Shown here piece after piece: positions 22,606 through 34,918 of a DNA stretch of 64,000 nucleotides (positions within the stretch are counted from its first letter, which is position 1; every line of letters starts with the position of its first letter). Origin of the DNA: Anadara kagoshimensis (Eukaryota; Mollusca; Bivalvia; Arcoida; Arcidae). The stretch covers positions 20,192,928 through 20,256,927 of the forward strand of contig CM037865.1 in the NCBI GenBank assembly GCA_021292105.1, given 5' to 3'. The translations under genes were made by a program, and so were the position numbers. Under the pieces are notes generated by a model. The model ran no database searches. It was not told the origin of the DNA and worked only from the letters and a program-made list of their open reading frames with translations.

Positions 22606-22693
22606 TCGCTCGCAGCGGGACTTGAACTCACTACCCTTAGTTCCCCAGATTACATCCTTTCCTGACATCCTTATCCATTAGGCCACGGAAGAC
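22606..22693 (-). repeat. tRNA-derived SINE-like sequence (Arg-like head)
   Basis: On the minus strand it contains TGGCCTAATGGATAAGG (A box, resembling animal tRNA-Arg) and AGTTCAAGTCCC (B box). The central region is longer than in a tRNA. A SINE or tRNA pseudogene is more likely than a working tRNA. Confidence 0.6.
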
Positions 22694-23369
22694 ATGAATA
22701 TGCATTTTTTATTTTAAACTATATTAGTACCCGGTAGCCTAAGGATCATGTCACTAGCTCTAAATCTTTCAGATTTAATAATAAAATATTTAAATAAAAT
22801 GTTTTACTCCATTTTAAAAATATGTTATTATTATTATTATTATTATAGTTTGCTCTTTCATTCTTGAGAGGAATAATTTTTAGGTTAATTTAACTGACTT
22901 AAGATTTCTGATCAAAGGAAGACGGGTATATCAAACCTGTACCTGTAATACACTTATTTATCTGACTGGCAAACATCACTTTTATAAAGATCAATTATCG
23001 ATCAGATATCTATTCCTATTTGTATAATCTTAATTATACTACTGCTTTTTTTATTAAAATATTTCAATAATTCTTGAAATTAAAACAATAATTTTAAGTA
23101 AATTTAATTTAAAATTGTCTTTTATAATTTAGTAACATTTTTGTTGTAATACCAATACTTATTTCCTTGTTTGATAAACAACTATAATATTGTACCAGCG
23201 ACATTTAATAATCTGTACAAAATGGAAGGACGAGTTTTAATGATAATTTATTATAATCTTAATCTATCCTTCAAAATCTCGCATTTAACTTAAATGACTG
23301 TTTTATGAGGGAAACAGTGAGAATGTTAAATAAAACAATTTCAGAAATTAATTCAATTCACGGTGAGAG

Positions 23370-23404
<35 letters not shown>
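23370..23404. repeat. (TA)n-(GA)n microsatellite
   Basis: A short TATATA run continuing into (GA)n. Confidence 0.9.
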
Positions 23405-23595
23405 AAAGGGGGTGCACATGTTAAACATTATAATAATAGTACTCTTTACAAATTGAAACAGTAGAACTAGCGACATTTCCTACTGTTATAAATCTGGTAA
23501 AACTGTTTAAAAATAATATTGCCATTGTCATACTCAAAAGCTGATCCGAGTGAATAGTCACTACCCTTTTTTCAAGTTTTGGATCAGACCCGGCC

Positions 23596-23664
23596 AGAGA
23601 CCAAACCCGCGACCTTCCACTTCTGGAGCGGACAGTCGACAATCTACCGAGCTGGCTGCTACCG
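23596..23664 (-). repeat. tRNA-like SINE sequence
   Basis: The minus strand reads CAGCTCGGTAGATTG (A box) and GCGGGTTTGGTCTC (weakened B box), at tRNA-like spacing. Flanking 12-15 bp repeats around AGTGGAAGGT occur on both sides. Confidence 0.5.
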
Positions 23665-24045
23665 AAGTGGAAGGTCTCCTTCCTCCCCTTTTTTCCACAC
23701 TTGTTTAAAATTATCTATATGACATCCATCTGAACATTTAAGTTAATTTTATTATATTAATTAAATTATTACATTATTATACTAAATAATCAGTATAATG
23801 GTGCAACACACAAGAATCCTTTTTACCAGAAAATAGCACTTATCATTTTAGATTTGTTCCATAAAGCCAATAACAGACGGATAGAATAAAAGTCAAATGA
23901 GATGGAATTTATCTATTAAAACTAATTAAAAATAAAAAATGTACAAAAAATTTACAAAAGTTGGGACTTTTATATGGTAATAGAACTTTGCGCTATAAAA
24001 ATATACAAAAAGATAATCTTATGTGCTAAAAATGTACCATTCTAA

Positions 24046-24049
<4 letters not shown>

Positions 24050-24113
<64 letters not shown>
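24050..24113. repeat. (CT)n microsatellite
   Basis: Pure (CT)n of about 64 bp. Confidence 0.97.
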
Positions 24114-24116
<3 letters not shown>

Positions 24117-25542
24117 CCCTGACCCTTGGTCCCAATATTCATTTATGATTAATGGAATCACTCTTTATGGAATCTGTCCTTGAATAAGAATTATTTTTGA
24201 AGTACTGATAACAACCCTGTTTAAAATTCATGCTTTCTGACAAGACAGAAGTGTCTTAATTAGTATTACTAATTAACGTCATTAACTAATACTAACTGGG
24301 TTTTTTCATGCCTAAGTGATCAGGTAAATAACATTATCACCTAAGACTGGTCAGCACTACCTGAATTCTTTCATACCTCAGCGAACTGGTACATTACATC
24401 ATCACATGATTGTAATTACCTACCTGTACATGAATTAGTTAATCAGTACCACTAATTAACTGGTCCATCCACTGGCTGCTTGACAATTTGCGAGAGGGAA
24501 AAAAGTCGGAAAGCTGGGGTAAATGTTGGGGTGCCCCCCTCCCCGCCCACCTACCTCCATGCCGCTGGATCTGACGTTGCATGATTTACCATTTTTGAAA
24601 TATTTTTAAACAGAACGAAAAAAGTACACGACACTGCAAATCCAAATTCTCTCTCCTCTCTCTCTCTTTCTCTCCAAGATATGACAATATTCCAACGTCA
24701 GCTGCAGACTGCTAATATCTTTTTGTGTTTGAACAACACCATTTGATTTATTTCTAGAGAAATCTTTTTTACTTTTTTCTCAACATAATCAGGATAATGG
24801 GATAGCAGAGTATAGAGTTTCATTTCTGTGTCAAGATTATTTCACTTATATCATTATTTGATTCAATGAATAAGAATTCTAGAATGGCCAAGAATGTAAA
24901 ACCTGAGCGAACTGACAAATTTTCTGAGATTATGGCCTGTCCCAGTTTAATATTTTGTCAGTTTGTAGCAAAATTGTATAGTCTTGTGTAGAGACTTTAA
25001 GTTCAAGGATAGTGAAAGAAATGGAAGTGCATTGAGATTAGAACCAATATTCGACAAGCGAGTTTTTTCACACTAGATTTTCCCTAAAGATGTGAACCAA
25101 AGCAGTGAGATCAAGATTTTGCTAAGTATGTTGTGGCTGCCGTCAGTTCTAGGATCGTGGATGAAACGGAAACACACAGAGAACCCCATTTCCGGCAAGA
25201 AAACAAATTAAAACGATCATATTGCGTGGAAGTAAACTGATGCTATGACTACTGACTCTCTCTCTCTCTTGGTATTGTGTTAATCAATGTCATTACACAT
25301 GGTATATTATTATTCTTATTAATAAGGCTGAGTTTATGTTAAATTATTACTTACACTCACATACGTCTATATTAGTATCATTGACTAGGTACAATGTGCA
25401 TAATCTTCTGATATATTTATTATTTATTTACAGATTACAACGCCTTCCAAGTAATGCATAAATATACGATAAGTCTGTATTTTCGGTTAATAGAGTGAAC
25501 CGATAAAAATATAACATGGTTTTATTGTTTGGGATATTATAC

Positions 25543-25643
25543 AATAATTGCCCGCTAGGTATGTGGACATCCAGAATTGTCACCCGACAGAAAAAATGAA
25601 GGGTGGCAATTCTGGATGTCGACATACCTAGAGGGCAATAATT
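25543..25643. repeat. Near-perfect hairpin, copy 1
   Basis: Two arms of 43 nt (25543-25585 and 25601-25643) pair almost perfectly around a 15 nt loop. Arms run from AATAATTGCCC to ATTGTCACCC. Copies: 26773, 44626 and 62277. Confidence 0.85.
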
Positions 25644-26441
25644 ATTTTATTATACCGAAACAAAACTTACCATGTAAATAGACGCAAACAATATCTAAAT
25701 TTAAAATAAATTCAATCAATACTGCCAGTTTACCATTTCAACCATCCCGAGAAGGGGGGGGGCTCATACTTTAGATTCCGCAGAATCTAGGTTTACCGCT
25801 CTTTCCGTTTCCATCAAATACATTTGCAGTATTTTCACTAAAGCTTGGGTGACCCTTTTTGTGTTTTCTGCATCTTTGTCATACATAATTAATAACAAGC
25901 CCACTTCCGACGAACAGGAGTCTACTGTTTATATTTTAAATTTGAAGACAATCGTTAGAATATTGACTGCAAAATGACCATTTTAGTGATTTTGCTATTT
26001 TTAGTACCGGCTGTCGTCGTGGATATCGTACGGGATCGCCTGGTACAAACCCCAGCTGTGGACTTTCTACACCAAATTTGCCTTCAGTCGTCCAAATTGT
26101 TTCAGAGGAGTATATCAAAGATTCCCTTCGGCATAAACCAAGCTGGCAATAGACATTTAAAGTAAAATTAAATGCTATACCTTATTTGCATAGTTTGTGA
26201 AAATCAGGCCAATTGATAATTTCTCAGAAACGCCCCTTTGTATATCTTCCAATTTTCTCAATGGTGCCAGAGATGATTAATGTTTACAAACAATGGGACG
26301 AATGCACCATCCTTTGTCATGTCACAAGTCATCTAAGCCAATAATGGCTTTAAAATGTTAAGGATCTTACAGATTATTTTAAATCATATTGCGTGGAAGT
26401 AAACTGATGCTACTGACACGAGCACAAATTACAAATTAAAA

Positions 26442-26445
<4 letters not shown>

Positions 26446-26502
<57 letters not shown>
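26446..26502. repeat. (CT)n microsatellite
   Basis: Pure (CT)n; equivalents at 44299-44350 and 61953-61999, and only a short remnant at 25257-25269. Confidence 0.97.
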
Positions 26503-26505
<3 letters not shown>

Positions 26506-26772
26506 ATTGTGTTAATCAATGCCATTACACATGGTATATTATTATTCTTATTAATAAGCCGAGTTTATGTTAAATTATTACTTACACTCACATACGTCTA
26601 TATTAGTATCATTGACTAGGTACAATGTGCATAATCTTCTGATATATTTATTATTATTTACAGATTACAACGCCTTCCAAGTAATGCATAAATATACGAT
26701 AAGTCTGTATTTTCGGTTAATAGAGTGAACCGATAAAAATATAACATGGTTTTATTGTTTGGGATATTATAC

Positions 26773-26873
26773 AATAATTGCCCGCTAGGTATGTGGACAT
26801 CCAGAATTGTCACCCGACAGAAAAAATGAAGGGTGGCAATTCTGGATGTCCACATACCTAGAGGGCAATAATT
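26773..26873. repeat. Near-perfect hairpin, copy 2
   Basis: Same hairpin as 25543-25643. Here the right arm reads CCACATACC, restoring the pairing broken by GACATACC in copy 1. Confidence 0.85.
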
Positions 26874-27147
26874 TTTTTATACCGAAACAAAACTTACCAT
26901 GTAAATAGACGCAAACAATATCTAATTAATTTAAAATAAATTCAATCATACTGCCAGTTTACCATTTCAACCATCCCGAGAAGGGGGGGGGCTCATACTT
27001 TAGATTCCGCAGAATCTAGGTTTACCTCTCTTTCCGTTTCCATCAAATACATTTGCAGTATTTTCACTAAAGCTTGGGTGACCCTTTTTGTGTTTTCTGC
27101 ATCTTTGTCATACATAATTAATAACAAGCCCACTTCCGACGAACTGC

Positions 27148-27864
27148 AAAAAACGACTGGCCGCCATTGTTATTGTTTACCAAATGAAAACACAGTTCTG
27201 TTGTACGAGTTGTTTCCCATGTACCGGGTTATCACCGGGTGATAATAGTATTATCACATGGTTGTGAGATGTTATCACATGGCTGTGAGAGGTTGTCACA
27301 CGCTGACAGTGATTTTGTGGGAAATATCTCATTTATTACATGTCATGTGATCGGAAAACATTCAATGAAAAGTGTTTTAACATATGTGAGGTATAATAAA
27401 CAAGATTATATAATCAATGCATACATACAATTTGCTTCTTTGAATTCATAGTGAGTCATAATGCAATGATAAAACAAATTCTGAAAAACTGATCTGCTCG
27501 TAATACGTTTATAAAAAAGAACCAATCATCTTTACATTTGTTAAAAACCAACAACTTGAAGGTCGGTTAACTTTAAGGGGGTAAGGTATAAATAGGGTTC
27601 AATAATGTAACTCAAACATAATAAATATCATTTTTAAGATAAAAAATCTTTCATACATACATTTTTACACGAGTTATGATTAATAAATAAAGTCGCAATA
27701 AGGTAAAAAAACATTTTGTCTTAGGTGCTTTTGATATATCAAAGTTAATTACCATTTATGTAAAAAATGAAAATTTATTACAATATCGTACGTGTTCTTT
27801 TAAATCCGACAGAAAAACTTAAAATAAATCGTAAACCTATTATCGATTTTGTTCCATTTCATAG

Positions 27865-27867
<3 letters not shown>
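27148..27867. repeat. End of unit A: palindromic block and N module tail
   Basis: Contains ACCGGGTTATCACCGGGTGA, the palindrome TGATAATAGTATTATCA, and about three 21 bp units of ATCACATGG-TGTGAGA-GT (27250-27310). These are followed by N module blocks (27420-27620). Equivalent to 45000-45735 and 62650-63387. No gene. Confidence 0.65.

Positions 27868-27917
<50 letters not shown>
27868..27917. repeat. (GT)n microsatellite, unit B marker
   Basis: Pure (GT)n. Confidence 0.97.
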
Positions 27918-27918
<1 letters not shown>

Positions 27919-28653
27919 ACTCAATTGCACTGTATCAAGATAAAGAAGTGTGTAGGACTAATAATGGAAGGGTTCAGGTTTTTTTTTATTCCCCGGCATT
28001 TTTTGTTTGTTTTATCACAAATTTAACGGCGACACTGACAAATACCTACTGTCGCATTTATTACCAAACCTGTTTACATTTTGGAGCACTAGAAGCAATA
28101 AATGTCCTCGTCAGTAGTGTTTATATACTTATTTGCAAGTACAACATTTACGTAAATGATTTAGAGGCAATTACATATTTTTATTTGTTTTAGTAACCGC
28201 TATCGAAAACATTATTTATCTTTGATATCAAGTATTAATTGCCGTTGAGATAGAATCAAATATTATTTTATACCTCTTCGGGGAACCCGTACAGGTGATA
28301 AGGGATAGGTATCGTTAATAGAACTAGTTAATCGCCAGTTTACAAAACACAGGAGCACTTTGAAGGATAGCATCTAACTCAGGAGCACCTGTTTCAGACA
28401 ATTTGCAGATCGCTTGCATAGTACCGATAGTCTACTACGGGTATTCGGGTTTACTTACGTATTAAAGCTGACTGCCGCGGTATAAGACAATTATTATTAA
28501 GATTAATATACTCGTTTAATATATATGTTTGTTATATTCTGCGATAAGGGGAAATATTTACTTTCCCTTCCAGGAACATTGTTTGCTTACGTACGTTTTC
28601 AAAGCATAGCTTATAAAATATGTTTTTTTCTGGGCAATATATTGAGCAGTCAT

Positions 28654-28656
<3 letters not shown>
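27918..28656. repeat. M1 module, unit B
   Basis: Full module: 'atcaagataaagaagtg', 'atcacaaatttaacgg', the hammerhead-like core (28085-28121), 'gatttagaggcaatta', the 'cgccagtttacaaaacacag' block, then 'ccttccaggaacattg'. It is followed by (CT)n. Confidence 0.75.
28085..28121 (-). ncRNA. Hammerhead-like relic, short form (M1, unit B)
   Basis: On the minus strand: ACACTA, CTGACGAG (one change from CTGATGAG), a GGAC...CTTC segment, then TAGTGCT. Stem I pairs except one base. No GAAA box. Predicted inactive. Confidence 0.5.

Positions 28657-28714
<58 letters not shown>
28657..28714. repeat. (CT)n microsatellite
   Basis: Pure (CT)n matching 9577-9640 and 46531-46590. Confidence 0.97.
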
Positions 28715-28718
<4 letters not shown>

Positions 28719-28740
28719 CCTATGTTATCTATTAAAATTA

Positions 28741-28880
28741 GGTAAGTTGTTTGGCTGTTCGTTGAAAACCTTCATCTCAAAAATCTTTAAGCCAATAGAA
28801 GACACATCTATTGTGGAAGATAACTAGGTATAGTATATTGCATTTAGATGTCAGATACCTTGGCATTTAGCAAAGTTTGC
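28741..28880. repeat. Solitary foldback arm, unit B
   Basis: Matches the right arm of 10977-11242 ('gaaaaccttcatctcaaa' to 'ccttggcatttagc'). No opposing arm is present. Confidence 0.75.
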
Positions 28881-29560
28881 AATGTATATTATTATTCTTA
28901 ATAATAAAATCGAGTTTATGTTATATTATTACTTACACTCACATACGTCTTCATTAGTATCATTGACTAGGTACAATGTACATAATCTTCTGATATATTG
29001 ATTATTTATTTACAGATTACAACGCCTTCCAAGTAATGCATTAATACACAATAAACCCGTATTTTTGGTAAATAGCGTGAATCATATTTCTATAACATGT
29101 TTTATTGTTTTTAGATATACAAGGTTATATAATAATACATACATAAAATTTGCTTCTAGTAATCTGATAGTGAGTCATATAGTGCAATGATAAAACAAAT
29201 TTTAAAAAACTTTGACCCACTTGCAATACGTAAATCAAACAAAACAATTACCTTTATACATTTGCTAAAAACCAACAACTTGAAGGTCGGTCAACTTTAA
29301 GGGGGTAATGTTGAAATAGGGTTCAATAATTAAATTAAAACAATACTTAAACAATTTTACAGGACTTATAATCAATAAGAACATTTTGTGAAGAAGTACA
29401 ACCATAATTATGTGCAGTATTTTAGGTGGGTGTATTACGTTTTGTAAAGATCCAAAAGTTTTAAATTTTTTATCAATAAGATTTTATTATAATTAGTTTT
29501 AAAAACTCCGTCATATACATCTTTATCCGTTATTGCGTGTAAGTTAAATATCTAGGTAGG
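28881..29560. repeat. N module, unit B
   Basis: Close to 11243-11900 and 46757-47400 in block order and content. No gene. Confidence 0.65.
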
Positions 29561-30210
29561 TACTTTCTTTATTTCAATTTGAAGAAAAACGGTAGAAAAT
29601 ATATTGCAATATGGCTATTTTAGTGATTTTTTATTTTTAGTCTGGCTGGTAATCTTGAATATTTTAAAGGGCCTTGTAAAAATATTATCATACCTAGGGA
29701 CTTTTCGTACAAAATTTTGTTTCGATTGGCCTGGTGGTTTCTTAATTGGCTAACAATCTGACCTCATTTGCATAATATGTTAAAATAAAGTTTATGAAAA
29801 ATGACTCAGAAACACACGTTGTATGTGTAAAATTGTCAGATATCTACTATATGTATTTCAAATTTTAACAAAATCAATAGAAACCCACTAACCCATTATG
29901 ACATTTTAGTTAATGTCCTATTTATACGATGTCGCCTTGTAAAAAATTTGCTTTAGCCTAGGAACATTCGACACCAAATTTGGTTTCAATTTGTGTGGTG
30001 AGTATATTCAAAGAAAGCAAAAATGACAATTTTATTGATTTTGCTATTTATAATACGACGGTTATCTTGAATATTAAAAAGGCCTGTACAAACTAAGATA
30101 AACATACCTAGATACTTTCACTCCAAATTTGGTTTTAATTAGCCCCATGGATTCCGAAGAATTGTTTTTGCTAAAAATTGACTTCAATTGCATAATTCGC
30201 ACAGACGTAT
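29560..30210. repeat. Degenerate ~0.3 kb repeat, about three units
   Basis: Unit starts near 29575, 29870 and 30010, with 'gattttgctatttataa'-type, 'ccaaatttggtttcaatt' and 'cttcaattgcataattcg' blocks. Frames are broken in every unit. The unit C copy is at 47480-48150. Confidence 0.65.
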
Positions 30211-30520
30211 GGGCACACGTTTTAAATGGTATATGTTAACTACTAAATACTAAACCCTAAGCATAACTCGATCAATGGATGCTTTTTTAGAAAACCCTCT
30301 CGTCACATTTCTCCAGTGGATTCAAAGAAAATGATAAACAGTTACACACAACGGGGCGGCAAATACACGTGCGCTTAGCCATACCATAAGCCAGTTGAGC
30401 GAATGACGTTTAAATAGTACCAATCGCACGTAGGAGATTATTTATAAATCACATGGCTTGTGACATTAAATATCTAGTAACATTATGTCGCTGATAAGTA
30501 TTACAATCAAAATTTAAAAT

Positions 30521-30555
<35 letters not shown>

Positions 30556-31336
30556 CTATTTGTATAAAAATAACATTATGCACCAGGTGTATTATTAAAA
30601 ATATCAAATTTACGTTTAATGTTACTAACTATAAATCTAGTACCAATATCATTAAGAACAAAGTACAATGTAAACGTCAAAGACAAAACATTCCAATATA
30701 TTAGCTATCTGTTCACGGAATCTACAGCCTTCCACGTAATGTGTTAGCATACCAAAAGCTGCATTTTCAGAAATTACGTGACTCGTTATTTTGATCACAT
30801 GATTTTATGAGATATATGATTATGTACTTAATGTATTTGATAACTTTTATACTCGGAATATATACTGTACCAAGTAATGCGGTTACAATTTGAAAATAGA
30901 GCTACTTACAAAACATAAATCAAAACTTAAAAAAATTATCTTTATAGATTTGTTTCATAAAACAACTTGAAATGTCGGTTAAGGTATAATAATGTTCGTA
31001 AATGTAGCTTAAACTAGTCAGTTCTTCCTTTGACATTCCTATTTATGTGAAATTTAAGATTTATTCAGTACATGTACTTGGCTACTTGCAATTTGAGTAA
31101 ATCTAAAATTTAAAATTAAAATATTTTATAAAAAACTTTTATTATACTGAAACAAGTTTTATACCACTTAGTTTATCTGCATAATTATGAACTTTTATAT
31201 AGACAAATTATCCAAATTAATTTTATAGAAGTGTAAAGTTGTCATGTGCATGATGTTAAACGGATATGCTATGTTTTTGTAACGTACATTTTTTTTTAAA
31301 TTTTAATCATCAATGAGATTTTATTATCCCACATCC

Positions 31337-31338
<2 letters not shown>
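30211..31338. other. AT-rich stretch, no recognisable gene
   Basis: Conserved with 48150-49280 of unit C and loosely with 13680-14040 of A. Contains (CT)n at 30522-30552 and weak N module echoes at 30710-30970. Confidence 0.45.

Positions 31339-31397
<59 letters not shown>
31339..31397. repeat. (GT)n microsatellite, second tract, unit B
   Basis: Pure (GT)n followed by TTCGAAGATTATTTGG; twice the length of the unit A tract at 14042-14071. Confidence 0.97.
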
Positions 31398-31398
<1 letters not shown>

Positions 31399-31494
31399 CG
31401 AAGATTATTTGGTTTCCGCGCATCCTATTGAGCTGAAAAATTATCAGTTGATTTATAATGGTGGTAAGTGGTATGTTATTGTTCGACAGGATTA

Positions 31495-32010
31495 TGGAAT
31501 ATCCAAAATGGCCGCCTTACTATAAAAAGCAAAAACCTATAAATGGGCATTACAACCTTATTTGTGTATCTAATTTATTAAAATTTTAAACAAACAAAAT
31601 AAAACTCAGGTTAATAAAAATATGTTATAAGTTTAACTTAAACATTTTTAGTTTATATAGTATATCTAAAGATGGCCAATGCTTCTTTAAATAGCTAAAT
31701 CCAAAAACGACCGTAAGAGCATTTATTAAATACCGATTTTTTAAACTTTAAACATACAAAATTGAACTCGGTGTATTAAACATATTTCACGATTTTTTTC
31801 TTAAAGTTTTCATATGCGAAAAATAGTTTGTCTAAGATGGCCGCTGTTGGTATAAATAGCAATCACCTATGTTTGGTCATTACAGCCTTGTTTATGTACC
31901 AATTTCCTTAGAATATGTAAACATAGAAAATAGAACTCTGGGTATTAAACATATGCAACAGATTTTTTCGTTTCATATTTAGTATGCGTAAAATTTTGCA
32001 ATTCGCAAAT
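31495..32010. repeat. Tandem array, three units of ~170 bp, unit B
   Basis: Counterpart of 14165-14690 with the same three-unit layout ('aatggccgcc', 'gatggccaatgc', 'gatggccgctg'). Missing from unit C. Confidence 0.7.
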
Positions 32011-32384
32011 AAGGTGTATTTATAGCCAATTATTCTTTAATATGGTTTTCGATCTATTAAATGATCAAACCACTCCACAAAATTTACAACTAGTGGTCTA
32101 TAAAACATATATGTGTTTCACTTTGTATAGAATTCACTGATCTTCACCATTGCGGGCGATAGTGTTCTCTGATTACTTTGTTATTATTATTAGTAGTAAT
32201 AAAAATCTTCTTTGTTTTTGACAATACCTTAAAACGCATCTTGTTTTAGGTACTTTGATATATTAATGTTAATCACCATTCAGGTATCATATGTATATTT
32301 AAAACAATATCGTTCAGATTCTTTTAAATCTGGTAAGAATATAAACATAGTGTATTATTGATTATATTTCCATTTAAATAGTAA

Positions 32385-32386
<2 letters not shown>

Positions 32387-32440
<54 letters not shown>
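32387..32440. repeat. (GT)n microsatellite, third tract, unit B
   Basis: Pure (GT)n, about 54 bp versus about 20 bp in unit A. Confidence 0.97.
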
Positions 32441-32443
<3 letters not shown>

Positions 32444-32840
32444 GCTCATAGTTCCATTCCGTCTCCCGACATTTGTATTATTAATTTAACAAAGACGCTG
32501 GACAAAACCTTTTATCACATTTATTACTTAACCTGATTTAATTTTAGAGCACTAGACGAAATAAACGTCCTCATCAGTAGTGCTAATACACTTATTTGCC
32601 AGTACACATTCAAGGATTTAGAGGCAATTACGTAATTGTTTTTGTTTCAGTCACCGGTATCCAAAATTGTTGGTCAAAATTAATTTACGTTTAATCATAT
32701 TTTCCCTGGCAATAAGAGTTTTGAGATAAAAAAACTAGTTGGTTTAAGAATTAAATAGAAAACGCTTCAGTAAAGTCCCTTACTCATTTTTGTTTGATTT
32801 TGTTTATTTCTATTGAGCGAGGATATTAAAAAAGAATTTT
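32441..32840. repeat. P1 module, unit B
   Basis: Same block order as 15078-15600 around the hammerhead-like core at 32548-32584. Lost in unit C, where 49678-50228 replaces this region. Confidence 0.6.
32548..32584 (-). ncRNA. Hammerhead-like relic, short form (P1, unit B)
   Basis: Minus strand: AGCACTA, an intact CTGATGAG, hairpin GACG-TTTATTT-CGTC, then TAGTGCT. Stem I is a perfect 7 bp. The GAAA box and stem III are lost. Identical to 42073-42109 and 59732-59768. Confidence 0.6.
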
Positions 32841-34918
32841 TATTGAAAATTTAAACTTATTCGCAAGCGTTAATTGTAATATAATTGTTTATTTTAACGT
32901 AAGTCTATTATTAAGCTGCATATTTTTGACATAATAGTGTTAATTTGCCGTCGACGTCAAATTGCTATTGTTCATAAAGAGGATTGGGTATTGGACAGTG
33001 CTATTGTACTGGTTTGTTGTAGTCGATTTACGGATCACAGCTGTCTTAGTCGCTGGCTCAATGATTACAGTTTACTTGATAAATATTTCATAAACAAACC
33101 CCAATAGATTTTTCAATTGGCCATCAATTTTGACGCGGTTTTTTCTACCGTATAACTGGAAATTGTTGCGGTGTTAATTTTTTGCAATTTTATTAAAAAT
33201 ATACCTATGTAAAAATCGCATTTTTAATTTTCGCGATTGAAGGACTTTAAATATAATAAAACCAATGAGGCTGCCGATTATTATTATTTTTTATTTATAT
33301 GATTAGTTGATGAGTATGGGTCTCTTAAAGTTGTCACGTGTAATATAATACCCGTCGGCAAAGAAGTAAATACCTGGTTACCTGTTACAAACTTTAATCA
33401 AGTCTTCTATGTAACATCTCGCGTGTGTCTTGTTTGTTTAATGATTGAAGCCATTCCTGATTCATTATTCATTGATATACGGTGATCGTCCATAATTACC
33501 GGTACCTATGTTTATATGTTGAAGAAAGCTCCGCCATAACAAACACTAATTATATATTCCTATGTCAGAAGTCATACGGCGCATTCGTATCTGTTGGTTT
33601 TGAGTAAAAAGTGCCAGGATTCGACAACCGCTTCTTGGGATATTAATAAAATTAATTAAAATTTAATTTATTTGCAATTCAAACGACATGGTAAGATTTC
33701 AAACGTAACAAAATAATGAATACGAATAGTCTTTTACAAAAGTTCAAACAACTGGAGGCCGTTCTAGTTATTGACCAATACTCTCGAATGCAAAAACCCA
33801 TCCTTTTTTCCGATTTTATTTTTCGCTATTTGATTTTAATAGCGAAAATTAAATTGAAAGAATACGGAATTGTGTTATTAGAACATTTTGCAATGCAAAT
33901 TTTAACCAAACAAATTTTGTTACAGGTATTCCTTAACAAACATTATTTTTGTAAATAAAACTAGAACTGTCATTTGAGAGCAAAATACCCCCGCTTTAAC
34001 ATATAGATGAGTTTAATGTTTTTCTGCGACCTTGATTTTTCCGATATAGCCTTGTCTCAAGGTCATAACACATCTTTGGACCATGTAGATCTTTCATGTA
34101 AAGTTTTATGACAGTCGTCTAAAGCAGTCATTTAGATATGACCGGGTATGACTTTACACTTACAGACAGACAGACGGACAGACCGATACGTTAAAACTAG
34201 TTTGTTGGGATTTGATTTAATTCCATCAATCCATTGATCACATTTTTATTATGGTACATAGTCCCGCTCAGGACAAGTTATGTTTATCAAAATTTCAAAC
34301 ACTATTTGTACTATGTATCTATTGACCAATGCATTGTAAATGACATAAGGTTATCAAAGCAACATGAAACTTTGATTAATAGGTCTTAAATTGATTCAGA
34401 TATCATAAAAGATTTTAAATAAATAAATTCCAAATGATGACTATTTATATGTTATTTGTTATTGATAGTTAGATAACAAAAAACTAATAGATATACATTC
34501 AAACATGTTTAATAACTTTAGTGCAGATATTTCATATTCATGTTCTTTATTAAAATTATGGTCGTCATCACAAGATTAGTGGTATCCAACACAAACATAC
34601 CAGTACATGTCTACAAGTTATAAATTATGACTTCCTCGGGGCGCTATCTTAAACTTGTTTAACATAATTTCAAAATTTATCCCAATAGATAACCGCAAAA
34701 ATAGTTTGATAGACTTTTAACACCGCACCTATTTTGTTCAGTTTATGCTTACTGGAAAAATTGTAACGTAAAAAAGGTTCTGTATCATATTTAGACTAGT
34801 ACCTCACCTATGACGCCCACGAAAAAATAAATACGAAACCATTACAAACGTGATAACTTCGATTTTCTTATTGTCAACTGACCTTTTCTATTACATTTTA
34901 TACCAGTTTTATATTTAC
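32841..34918. other. Conserved inter-module block with GACAGA repeat, unit B
   Basis: Counterpart of 15500-17600. Holds the TTTTCGCTAT hairpin (33820-33848), a GACAGACAGA-tailed repeat (33960-34250) and the 'tagtttgata' segment. No gene. Confidence 0.5.

Larger units (their letters stand above)
22126..25212. other. 3.1 kb segment private to unit A
   Basis: Replaces the 39920-43540 segment of unit B. Contents: a CTTTAAGGAT minisatellite, two tRNA-like sequences, (TA)n-(GA)n and (CT)n tracts, and a palindrome-rich area at 24255-24470 (for example TAATTAGTATTACTAATTA). No gene is recognised. Confidence 0.6.
25213..27147. repeat. Local tandem duplication, period ~1.23 kb, unit A only
   Basis: The hairpin, the N-type start and the CATACTTTAGATTCC block occur at 25213-25916 and again at 26390-27147, offset 1230. 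The junction at about 25917 joins 'cttccgacgaac' to 'aggagtctactg', sequences that in units B and C lie 1.2 kb apart (43773 and 44990). The central part (25917-26390) contains a 0.3 kb repeat unit. Confidence 0.8.
9157..27867. repeat. Macro-unit A (about 18.7 kb)
   Basis: First complete unit of the direct tandem array, bounded by the (GT)n phase markers. Landmarks recur in order in B and C: (GT)n, (CT)n, N module, 0.3 kb repeats, second (CT)n and (GT)n tracts, ribozyme-like modules, PLE remnants, and the 20.3-22.1 kb conserved block. Unit A differs from B and C in several ways. It lacks the hammerhead in its first module, carries a 760 bp duplication (16967-18507) and a private 3.1 kb segment (22126-25212), has a 1.23 kb local duplication, and retains empty sites for two B/C insertions. 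Confidence 0.85.
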
